A DNA stretch of 11,307 bases from a bacterium (GTDB lineage: Bacteria > Vulcanimicrobiota > Xenobia > RGZZ01). The translations under genes and the position numbers were made by a program. A model generated the notes under the pieces. That model saw only the letters and a program-made list of their open reading frames with translations, was not told the DNA's origin and did no database searches. This document shows positions 6,909 to 11,307 of this stretch, in pieces; position 1 is the first letter of the stretch; each line of letters starts with the position of its first letter. The stretch covers positions 1 through 11,307 of the forward strand of contig JAJXVI010000024.1 in the NCBI GenBank assembly GCA_021782195.1, in the 5' to 3' direction.

Positions 6909-7087
6909 TCCTGTGTTCTCTCTTTCGGTCACGCCGCGAGATGTTTAATGACATGGATCCTAAAGATGGCGCTCGCTGAGCGTGGTCTCGGCACCCAGGG
7001 GATCGTGTTGGAAATCGCTACAACGACGGCTTTAGCAAGACCTGCAATGAGAGATGGCGGTTGGCGAGCATCGCCGGCACGAGGGGA

Positions 7088-7876
7088 TCACGTCCAACAG
7101 TCGGTAAGGGTGTGCCCGACGTCTTCGAGCAGGCGGGCCAGCAGCACGACGGGCAGGCCGACGACGTTATAGTAGCATCCCTCAATTCTCTCGACGAGCA
7201 CGGCGCCGCGTTCCTGGATGCCATAACTGCCGGCTTTATCGAACGGCTCACCGGTCTCGATGTAGCGTTCAATGAGGTCATCGGAGAGTTCACGAAAGAA
7301 AACCCACGTGATCTCTGCTGCCGTACGCTCTCTGCACTGCCAGGCACCTGTCGCCGCACCCTGCGCGGTGGCACCTGTCGCCGCAGGCGTGACTGAAAGT
7401 CTGCATACGTGGACACCGGTGACGACACGGTGTGCGCGGCCGCTCAGAAGACGCAGCATGCGCCGTGCATCAGCGGCATTGGTGGGCTTGTTCAGAATCT
7501 GGGAGTCACACTCCACCACGGTATCGCACGCCACCACCACGCAGTCTTCCGACGCCTTCCCTGTGGTCGGGACAAGGCCGTCGGTGGCGGTTACTCGATC
7601 TGCGTGTTCATGCTGCCCGCCCATGCTGGCATGCGCGGTGCCCGACAGAACCTGCAGGGCCTGGCGGGCTTTTGCCTGCGCAAGCGTACAGGTTCCTCTG
7701 GCGACGGTCTCAATGTCGACGCCGTGGACCGCTCCGGATTTTCGTCCTTCGGCACTCGTGGCACGCTCCAGGAGGTTGCTCTCGTCAATGCTTGGACCGA
7801 TGACTTCATGTGGCAGGCCGATCTGCGTCAGGAGCGCCTGACGCCGGGGACTTGTCGAGGCGAGGATGATTTTCAC
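7088..7876 (-). CDS. maf: Maf-family nucleoside triphosphate pyrophosphatase with extra loops
   Basis: Maf/YhdE-type house-cleaning pyrophosphatase, cytosolic, which hydrolyses non-canonical or pyrimidine NTPs to NMP plus pyrophosphate. GTG at 7876 is the start: it gives the canonical MKIILASTSPRRQALL and has GGAGAG upstream. Active-site signatures: S9-P10-R11-R12, D31-E32-S33, K69, ACDTVV with D118, NKP with K130, and GEPFDKAGSYGIQERGA (D213, K214, Y218, Q221) followed by CYYNVVGLP. All key residues are present, so it should be active. At 262 residues it is about 60-70 longer than usual. The excess lies at about 34-60, about 79-111 (Gly/His/Thr-rich, before the CDTVV strand) and about 162-184, where a nine-residue tandem repeat occurs. 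Its start is divergent from the metallophosphoesterase gene, 81 bases away. Confidence 0.94.
   Translation of the reverse strand: MKIILASTSPRRQALLTQIGLPHEVIGPSIDESNLLERATSAEGRKSGAVHGVDIETVARGTCTLAQAKARQALQVLSGTAHASMGGQHEHADRVTATDGLVPTTGKASEDCVVVACDTVVECDSQILNKPTNAADARRMLRLLSGRAHRVVTGVHVCRLSVTPAATGATAQGAATGAWQCRERTAAEITWVFFRELSDDLIERYIETGEPFDKAGSYGIQERGAVLVERIEGCYYNVVGLPVVLLARLLEDVGHTLTDCWT
7343..7385. repeat. In-frame tandem duplication inside maf
   Basis: GGCACCTGTCGCCGCA occurs at 7343-7358 and again at 7370-7385, identical over 16 bases with a 27-base (9-codon) period. On the minus strand it encodes the repeated peptide AATGA in a loop of Maf. The period being a multiple of three keeps the frame. 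Confidence 0.85.
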
Positions 7877-7957
7877 GGTGACTCTCCATGTGATTGTTGT
7901 AGAGGAGGGGAGGCCGGTAGGTATAGAAAGCCGTGTTCTGGAGGCAGTCTATTTCCG
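7877..7957. promoter_or_regulatory. Divergent intergenic region between maf and the metallophosphoesterase
   Basis: These 81 bases separate two divergent start codons and should hold both promoters. On the plus strand TATAGA at 7922-7927 resembles a -10 box, with TTGTAG at 7897-7902 as a poor -35 at a 19-base spacing. A purine-rich AGAGGAGGGGAGG at 7901-7913 looks like a ribosome binding site but no start codon follows it at a suitable distance. GGAGG at 7940-7944 is the likely site for the phosphoesterase, with a longish 13-base spacer. Confidence 0.3.
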
Positions 7958-8869
7958 GTGCGTCGTACTCGAATTCCCAGTCGTCACTTTCTCGGTCTGG
8001 CCTTTTTGTTTGCCACGGCCTTCCTGCTGCTCCTCTCTGTATTCCTCTGGCGACTCTCACCGCAAGCTCCCTTCCTCGTGTTTGCGCTCGCGGGCGGTGT
8101 TGGCCTGTATGGTACTGTCATTGAACGGCGCTGGGTGCAGGTGAGCCGGCATGCCATCATGTTGCCTGAACTGCCCCTCTCTGTCGATGAACTGCGCATC
8201 GTGCACCTCTCCGACATTCACTGGGACCGTTATACCAATCCTGGCAGGGTTCTTGGAATCTTGAACAGGGTAAGTGCGATGAAGCCTGACATCGTGCTTC
8301 TGACCGGCGACTTTCTCTCCCAGTTCCAGCGGTATGCCGAACCTTGCACACTCGCACTTGGCGTGTTGCGGGCGAGACTTGGCGTCTATGCCGTGCTTGG
8401 CAATCACGATCACTGGGCAGGGGCCGGGCGAATGACGGAAGCCCTTGGCCAGCAAGGAATCCGGGTGCTCAACAATGAGCACGTTCTCCTTGACGGTGCG
8501 ATCTGGCTGTGCGGGGTGGACGACCCGCATCTGGGTTTTGCCGATCTTGACGCTGCGCTTGGCGGTCTCGATGAGGATCCACGGCCGCGGATCCTCATGG
8601 CTCATTCGCCAGATGTCGTCGCGACTGCGGCCGGACGTGTCGACGTTCTGCTGGCCGGACACACTCACGGTGGCCAGATCTGTCTTCCCTTTGTGGGCCC
8701 GTTGATTCATTCAACCCGCCTGCAGGCAGGGGTGCACCATTGTAGCGGGCTCACGCGTGCGGGTCGGACAGTCTGTATCACGAATCGTGGTCTGGGCACT
8801 GTTCTGCTTCCGATTCGCTTCAATTGTCGGCCGGAGATTGGCGTCCTGACGATTCGTCGCGGCGTTTGA
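7958..8869 (+). CDS. Membrane-anchored calcineurin-like metallophosphoesterase (YkuE/YaeI type)
   Basis: A 303-residue binuclear metallophosphoesterase with an N-terminal membrane anchor. GTG at 7958 is the only good in-frame start after the maf start codon; the frame upstream is antisense to maf. Residues 1-9 are basic (MRRTRIPSR), followed by two hydrophobic segments at about 10-30 and 34-52. The catalytic set is complete: SDIHWD (D86, H88), TGDF (D118), GNHDH (N149, H150, D151, H152), AHSPD (H216) and GHTHGG (H235, H237). The YkuE/YaeI family includes phosphodiesterases acting on lipid or nucleotide substrates; the substrate here is unknown. Given the anchor, it probably acts at the membrane face, and a lipid such as UDP-diacylglucosamine or a related precursor is only a guess. 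Its neighbour downstream starts 84 bases later and may be read separately. Confidence 0.91.
   Translation: MRRTRIPSRHFLGLAFLFATAFLLLLSVFLWRLSPQAPFLVFALAGGVGLYGTVIERRWVQVSRHAIMLPELPLSVDELRIVHLSDIHWDRYTNPGRVLGILNRVSAMKPDIVLLTGDFLSQFQRYAEPCTLALGVLRARLGVYAVLGNHDHWAGAGRMTEALGQQGIRVLNNEHVLLDGAIWLCGVDDPHLGFADLDAALGGLDEDPRPRILMAHSPDVVATAAGRVDVLLAGHTHGGQICLPFVGPLIHSTRLQAGVHHCSGLTRAGRTVCITNRGLGTVLLPIRFNCRPEIGVLTIRRGV
8571..8598. repeat. Perfect 10-base inverted repeat within the phosphoesterase gene
   Basis: ATGAGGATCC at 8571-8580 is matched by GGATCCTCAT at 8589-8598 with an 8-base GC-rich spacer. It lies inside the coding sequence, between the GNHDH and HSPD motifs, at the codons for DEDPRPRIL. It could form a stable mRNA hairpin; it may just be chance from codon choice. 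Confidence 0.6.
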
Positions 8870-8880
8870 ACGTGACGCGG

Positions 8881-8940
8881 GTTACCGTCGCGCATTCTTG
8901 CGCGCTGTTTCCTGCAGGCAGGAGATTCCGACGCGGTAAC
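8881..8940 (+). promoter_or_regulatory. Structured leader between the phosphoesterase and the LLM gene
   Basis: An outer pair GTTACCG (8881-8887) with CGGTAAC (8934-8940) encloses a perfect hairpin CGCGCA-TTCT-TGCGCG (8889-8904), which is followed by CTGTTTCC and CCTGCAGG. The inner hairpin could end transcription of the phosphoesterase weakly (no real U-run), and the whole could fold into one leader structure ending 13 bases before the LLM start. It could alternatively be a regulator site with GTTACCG half-sites. Confidence 0.35.
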
Positions 8941-8953
8941 AAAACGGCCAGAC

Positions 8954-9895
8954 ATGCAGAATCTTCGCTTTGGCATCCATTCCGGTCAACAGTACACGAG
9001 TTTTGACGACCTGCTTGCACTGTTCAGGCAGGCGGAGGACCTCGGTCTGGACTGGGCGTCGGTGTTTGACCATTTCCTGCCGATACAGTGCGACCCGACA
9101 GGGCCCTGTTTCGATGGCCTCACGACACTCGCTGCGCTTGCCGCAGGAACGCGGCACATTCGTTGCGGGATGCTGGTGACAGGAGTCACCTACCGGCATC
9201 CGGCCATGCTTGCGAAGATTGCGGTGACCATTGATCACATTTCCAGGGGAAGGTTTGAACTGGGAATGGGTGCAGCCTGGTATGAAGCCGAGCACGTCGG
9301 TTACGGAATCCCGTTCCCTCCGATTGGCCGGCGAATGGACATGCTGGAAGAGGCCGTGCACGCCGTCAAGTCTCTGTGGACGCAAACCGAGACGACCGTG
9401 CACGGGACGCACTACCATCTGGAGAGCGCCAGGGCTGAACCCAAGCCGCTTCAAAAGCCTTCCATCCCGCTGTGGATCGGCGGTGTCGGGGAGAAGCGCA
9501 CCCTCCGTATCGTGGCCCGCCACGCCGATGGATGGAACTCCATCATCCTGCCGGTTGAGGACTATCGTCACAAACTTGCGGTGCTCGAGCGACACTGTCA
9601 GGAGGTTGGACGAGACGCCTCTTCGATTCGGCGCTCCATTGTTTTCCAGGCCGTTCTGGATACCGACCGCGCGCGTGCCGTGGAGCGTATGCGTGAGCGA
9701 ACAGAACGTCTTGGGAACCGGATGGCTCCGATGGGTGCTGAGGCAGTTATCGGAACTCCGCAGGACCTTGTGGATAGACTGGCGCCGTTTGTGCAACTCG
9801 GGGTCAGCGACTTCCTGCTCTTGAGCAGGATGCCAGCCGACGATGTGACCTTGAAGCTTTACGCGGAAGTGGTGGCTCCTGCACTGCGGGCCTGA
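8954..9895 (+). CDS. F420-type luciferase-like (LLM class) oxidoreductase
   Basis: A 313-residue luciferase-like monooxygenase-fold protein, closest by motif to the LLM class F420-dependent oxidoreductases. Such enzymes bind F420 or FMN in a TIM barrel and carry out hydride transfer or oxygenation in the cytosol. Signatures: MQNLRFGIHSGQQYTSF at strand 1, AEDLGLDWASVFDHF, LAALAAGTRHIRCGMLVTGVTYRHPAMLAK, the conserved TIDHISRGRFELGMGAAWYEAEH, then PIGRRMDMLEEAV, PLWIGGVGEKRTLRIVARHADGWN and GTPQDLVDRL. Length is normal and nothing is missing. ATG at 8954 fits the family start, although no strong ribosome binding site is adjacent (AGGAGA lies about 30 bases upstream, inside the leader structure). 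Substrate unknown. A strong terminator lies about 85 bases after the stop. Confidence 0.92.
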   Translation: MQNLRFGIHSGQQYTSFDDLLALFRQAEDLGLDWASVFDHFLPIQCDPTGPCFDGLTTLAALAAGTRHIRCGMLVTGVTYRHPAMLAKIAVTIDHISRGRFELGMGAAWYEAEHVGYGIPFPPIGRRMDMLEEAVHAVKSLWTQTETTVHGTHYHLESARAEPKPLQKPSIPLWIGGVGEKRTLRIVARHADGWNSIILPVEDYRHKLAVLERHCQEVGRDASSIRRSIVFQAVLDTDRARAVERMRERTERLGNRMAPMGAEAVIGTPQDLVDRLAPFVQLGVSDFLLLSRMPADDVTLKLYAEVVAPALRA

Positions 9896-9922
9896 GCCGA
9901 CCCCAAAGTCGAACACGCGCAG

Positions 9923-9955
9923 GGCGCGCGGCCGCCTCTCTTTCTGCGGCGCGCC
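9923..9955 (+). repeat. GC-rich hairpin after the LLM gene
   Basis: GGCGCG at 9923-9928 and CCGC at 9932-9935 pair with GCGG-CGCGCC at 9946-9955, giving a 10-pair stem with a three-base bulge and a pyrimidine loop. It lies 28 bases after the LLM stop and lacks a T-run, so it is probably an accessory structure protecting or pausing the transcript ahead of the main terminator. Confidence 0.45.
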
Positions 9956-9979
9956 TCACGTAAAAACCCTGGCGATTCG

Positions 9980-10010
9980 CAGCCCGGCAACAATGTTGCC
10001 GGGCTGTTTT
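9980..10010 (+). terminator. Strong intrinsic terminator
   Basis: CAGCCCGGCAAC pairs perfectly with GTTGCCGGGCTG around a three-base AAT loop (9980-10006) and is followed directly by TTTT and CATT. This 12-base GC-rich stem with a T-run is a textbook rho-independent terminator. It ends the LLM transcript and isolates the next gene, which therefore needs its own promoter. Confidence 0.92.
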
Positions 10011-10023
10011 CATTCCGCAACGA

Positions 10024-10089
10024 CCCTGTAACAACGCAAGGCGAAGATGCTAACAGGACGGACACAGGGGGTTCAACTCTGCCTGTTAG
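10024..10089 (+). promoter_or_regulatory. Leader with competing inverted repeats
   Basis: CTAACAGG at 10050-10057 pairs perfectly with CCTGTTAG at 10082-10089. A third related element CCTGTAAC at 10025-10032 can pair over five bases with the first, and CCCTGT at 10024-10029 can pair over six with ACAGGG at 10064-10069. These pairings exclude one another. TAGGAT at 10087-10092 resembles a -10 box overlapping the last arm. The layout fits either an attenuator-like leader or an operator overlapping a promoter for the duplicated-module gene. Confidence 0.35.
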
Positions 10090-10144
10090 GATACTCGTGC
10101 GAGAAGAAACTTCCGCAAATCACCCGAAAGGTTGGTACCCATCC

Positions 10145-10501
10145 ATGATGATGTCAGCACTGAGCAGTAGCTCCCACCGTCACCGAACCCACGCCCCGAA
10201 AACGCCGGCACCTCCGCCACAGCCGGATCCCAGCGGTGACCCCGGCGGCGACCCGTGGGCCGGTGGCGCGGATCCGGACGACGGTGGGGGAGACTGTGTG
10301 GCTGCACGCCGCGGACCCGCTTCAAAGTCAATCGATGCGGTAGAATTGCGCGGTCACCGTGGGCACGGCAAGTCTCCGCAGAAACCGACCCCTTCTCCTG
10401 CGCCGGATCCCAACAGTGACCCCTGGCAGGGCGGGGACGTAGCGGTTCGTCGACCTGGCTCGAAGCCTCCGGTCAAGAGCCTCAGGAGCCACCGTACCTA
10501 G
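10145..10501 (+). CDS. Small Pro/Gly/Asp-rich protein with a duplicated DPWxGG module
   Basis: A 118-residue protein that I do not recognise. It is built from two copies of one module. Copy 1 (about 15-72) runs from a Pro-rich stretch (APKTPAPPPQPDP) through DPWAGG, an Asp/Gly-rich insert, VAARRGPASK and ends ELRGHR. Copy 2 (about 74-117) runs PQKPTPSPAPDPNSDPWQGG, VAVRRPGSK and ends SLRSHR. The two tryptophans, the RRxxxSK segment and the LRxHR end are shared; copy 1 has an extra ADPDDGGGDC with the only cysteine (C51). It is low-complexity, probably disordered, with no signal peptide or membrane helix. Three tandem ATG codons (10145-10153) mark the start; GTG at 10097 with AGGA upstream would add 16 residues, but those codons lack the G/C third-position bias of the rest. 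It sits alone behind a terminator and its own leader. Confidence 0.62.
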   Translation: MMMSALSSSSHRHRTHAPKTPAPPPQPDPSGDPGGDPWAGGADPDDGGGDCVAARRGPASKSIDAVELRGHRGHGKSPQKPTPSPAPDPNSDPWQGGDVAVRRPGSKPPVKSLRSHRT

Positions 10502-10563
10502 CGACGGGTTCTTCCGGGTCGCCCGAATCTGACCCGATGGCGTGTCCTCCCGACTCTCTTATT

Positions 10564-10594
10564 GCTGTCCGGCGCCCGTCGGCGTCCGGACAGC
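10564..10594. repeat. Strong hairpin after the DPWxGG gene
   Basis: GCTGTCCGG pairs perfectly with CCGGACAGC, and inside it CGCC pairs with GGCG around a CGTC loop, leaving a single bulged T: 13 pairs in all. It lies 62 bases after the plus-strand gene and beyond the HEAT stop on the minus strand. No T-run follows on either strand, so it may be a factor-assisted terminator or an RNA-stabilising structure shared by the convergent units. Confidence 0.6.
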
Positions 10595-10627
10595 TTCCTG
10601 TGTCGTGAGCGATACGCGTTCGGTCCG

Positions 10628-10643
10628 TGCTCTCCCGAGAGCA
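10628..10643. repeat. Short hairpin TGCTCTC/GAGAGCA
   Basis: Perfect 7-base arms separated by two bases; in RNA the innermost pairs would open into a larger loop. Second of three hairpins in the gap between the convergent genes. Confidence 0.5.
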
Positions 10644-10681
10644 GGAGCGCAACAGGAATTCCAGTACGCTGTTACTATCTG

Positions 10682-10703
10682 GAGCAACGCGAACTCGTTG
10701 CTC
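10682..10703. repeat. Hairpin GAGCAACG/CGTTGCTC past the HEAT-repeat stop
   Basis: Perfect 8-base arms with a 6-base loop, 30 bases beyond the minus-strand HEAT stop. On the minus strand it is followed by CAGATAG, without a T-run. It is placed where a terminator for the HEAT frame would be expected, but it lacks the full signal. Confidence 0.5.
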
Positions 10704-10733
10704 TCCCTGTGGGAAGGGTTTGTTGAGCGATCA

Positions 10734-11171
10734 TCACTCTCCAGCGCTTCCTCGGTTTTGAGTACCAACGCGAAAGAGTGTGACGGCGGCGTCGATTCTT
10801 GTGGAGAGGTCGGACGCAGCGAGTTCGCTCTGGTATTGTTCCACGCCGGCGGGATCGCCAAGGACACAGAGGGCTCGCGCCGCGCTCGGGTTCGAACCCG
10901 TCGCGACCGCCGCGCGGAGCACTGGGGCCGCGGCAGCGACCCCACGGTCCCCGAGGATGGAAGCCGCCTGGATCGAAACCTCACGCGACGTCGGGTCGTG
11001 GAGCAGCGACTTGAGAAGATAGGTCGACAGGTTTCCTTGAATGCCTCCCAGCGCCTTTGTTGCGGCCACGCGCTGGTCGGTTTCGGAGGCTGTACGGGCA
11101 AGCGAGCACAGGTCTTCGGCAGCGGGCTCGTCAGCCTGCGCTCCCAGGTCTGCGATGGCGAGCAGTCGATC
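10734..11171 (-). CDS. HEAT-repeat coding stretch, no good start (probable gene remnant)
   Basis: About 145 codons of alpha-helical HEAT-like repeats, for example RVAATKALGGIQGNLSTYLL, SREVSIQAASILGDRGVAAA and GSNPSAARALCVLGDPAGV, then IDAAVTLFRVG and a stop at 10734. Such repeats are protein-interaction scaffolds. Repeat-like sequence continues upstream to 11171 (DRLLAIADLGAQADEPAAEDL) right behind an in-frame TGA at 11174-11172, and no ATG, GTG or TTG lies between that TGA and the GTG at 11069. Starting at 11069 would give 111 residues and cut a repeat in half. So the 5' end appears lost or interrupted. The same frame upstream of the TGA is a histidine kinase fragment. I read this as a truncated or decayed gene joined to the kinase remnant; expression from 11069 or by readthrough is possible. 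Confidence 0.6.
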   Translation of the reverse strand, partial: DRLLAIADLGAQADEPAAEDLCSLARTASETDQRVAATKALGGIQGNLSTYLLKSLLHDPTSREVSIQAASILGDRGVAAAAPVLRAAVATGSNPSAARALCVLGDPAGVEQYQSELAASDLSTRIDAAVTLFRVGTQNRGSAGE

Positions 11172-11307
11172 TCAATCTGGCCCGGTCAGCGCGAGCTTCT
11201 TCCTGAACCGATCGTCGTCCCCCTTGTACGACGCCACGCAGTCTTGAACCGCGAGCTGGATCGGGGTCAGCGGATTCTTGATCTCGTGCGCCAGCTTGCG
11301 GGCGACG
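11172..11307 (-). pseudogene. Truncated histidine kinase fragment (HisKA, NtrY-like), cut by window edge
   Basis: Entering from the right edge on the minus strand, 44 codons read VARKLAHEIKNPLTPIQLAV and then QDCVASYKGDDDRFRKKL, ending ALTGPD and TGA. HEIKNPLTPIQL is the phosphoacceptor H-box of NtrY-like sensor kinases, with the histidine as autophosphorylation site, and the following residues match the start of the second HisKA helix. Relatives continue through that helix into a HATPase domain; here the match stops at about codon 38 and a stop follows six codons later. No HATPase sequence is found in any frame afterwards. It is therefore a kinase without its catalytic domain, unless the sequence has an error here. 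The sensory part lies outside the window. Confidence 0.7.

Noticed and set aside
7409..7957. Long N-terminal extension of the metallophosphoesterase frame
   Set aside because: It runs antisense through maf; membrane anchor and homology begin after GTG 7958.
8882..9916. 344-codon frame antisense to the LLM gene
   Set aside because: Shadow frame; the sense strand has a complete, motif-rich LLM oxidoreductase.
10559..11101. 180-codon minus-strand frame at the right end
   Set aside because: Arg/Ser/Pro-rich shadow of the HEAT-repeat frame; it crosses the hairpin cluster and shows no domain.
11172..11174. TGA read as a sense codon (recoded genome or selenocysteine)
   Set aside because: TGA ends hpnJ, hpnI, the methyltransferase, maf and other genes here, and no selenocysteine element or matching family position is apparent.

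Overview
The window is GC-rich bacterial chromosome with dense, mostly short-spaced genes on both strands. Gene content points to a Gram-negative (diderm), hopanoid-making bacterium with F420-type chemistry: hopanoid head-group genes hpnJ and hpnI, an FG-GAP lipoprotein, an F420-type luciferase-like oxidoreductase and an NtrY-like histidine kinase fragment. I cannot assign a phylum from the sequence; Acidobacteriota, NC10, Eremiobacterota or deltaproteobacterial relatives would all fit. TGA is the stop codon of most of the genes, so the standard code is used. No tRNA, rRNA, CRISPR array, transposase or insertion sequence is visible.

Layout, left to right. (1) 2-2852, plus strand: the 3' half of hpnJ (B12-binding radical SAM), hpnI (GT21 hopanoid glycosyltransferase with an unusual ~60-residue insertion), and a class I methyltransferase overlapping hpnI by 4 bases. 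These look like one operon, probably for finishing and decorating composite hopanoids; no hpnK deacetylase lies inside the window. (2) 2982-4418, plus: a lipoprotein that reads as a complete seven-bladed FG-GAP/VCBS propeller. (3) 4551-5852, minus: an HD-superfamily phosphohydrolase, convergent with the lipoprotein gene. (4) 5853-6220: a gene-poor stretch with a 15-bp palindrome and one weak small-ORF candidate. (5) 6221-6841, minus: an unrecognised Ser/Asn-rich protein made of four ~27-residue 'QLGV' repeats, with a central His5 tract and a strong ribosome binding site. (6) 7088-7876, minus: a Maf-family nucleotide pyrophosphatase with extra loops, one containing an in-frame tandem duplication. 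It is divergent from (7) 7958-8869, plus: a membrane-anchored metallophosphoesterase. (8) 8954-9895, plus: an F420-type LLM oxidoreductase behind a structured leader, followed by a textbook intrinsic terminator at 9980-10010. (9) 10145-10501, plus: a small Pro/Gly/Asp-rich protein made of two copies of one module, behind its own leader with mutually exclusive inverted repeats; I do not recognise it. (10) 10502-10733: a cluster of three hairpins. (11) 10734-11307, minus: a HEAT-repeat coding stretch joined in frame, across a TGA, to the start of a histidine kinase HisKA domain, which looks like a gene remnant or deletion junction.

Most of the conserved enzymes are housekeeping or lipid-pathway functions with no obvious joint role beyond the hopanoid operon. 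The best candidates for something undescribed are the four-repeat QLGV protein, the duplicated DPWxGG protein with its leader, and the kinase/HEAT junction. A wider pattern is that two well-conserved enzymes (HpnI and Maf) and the propeller lipoprotein all carry extra low-complexity segments at loop positions.
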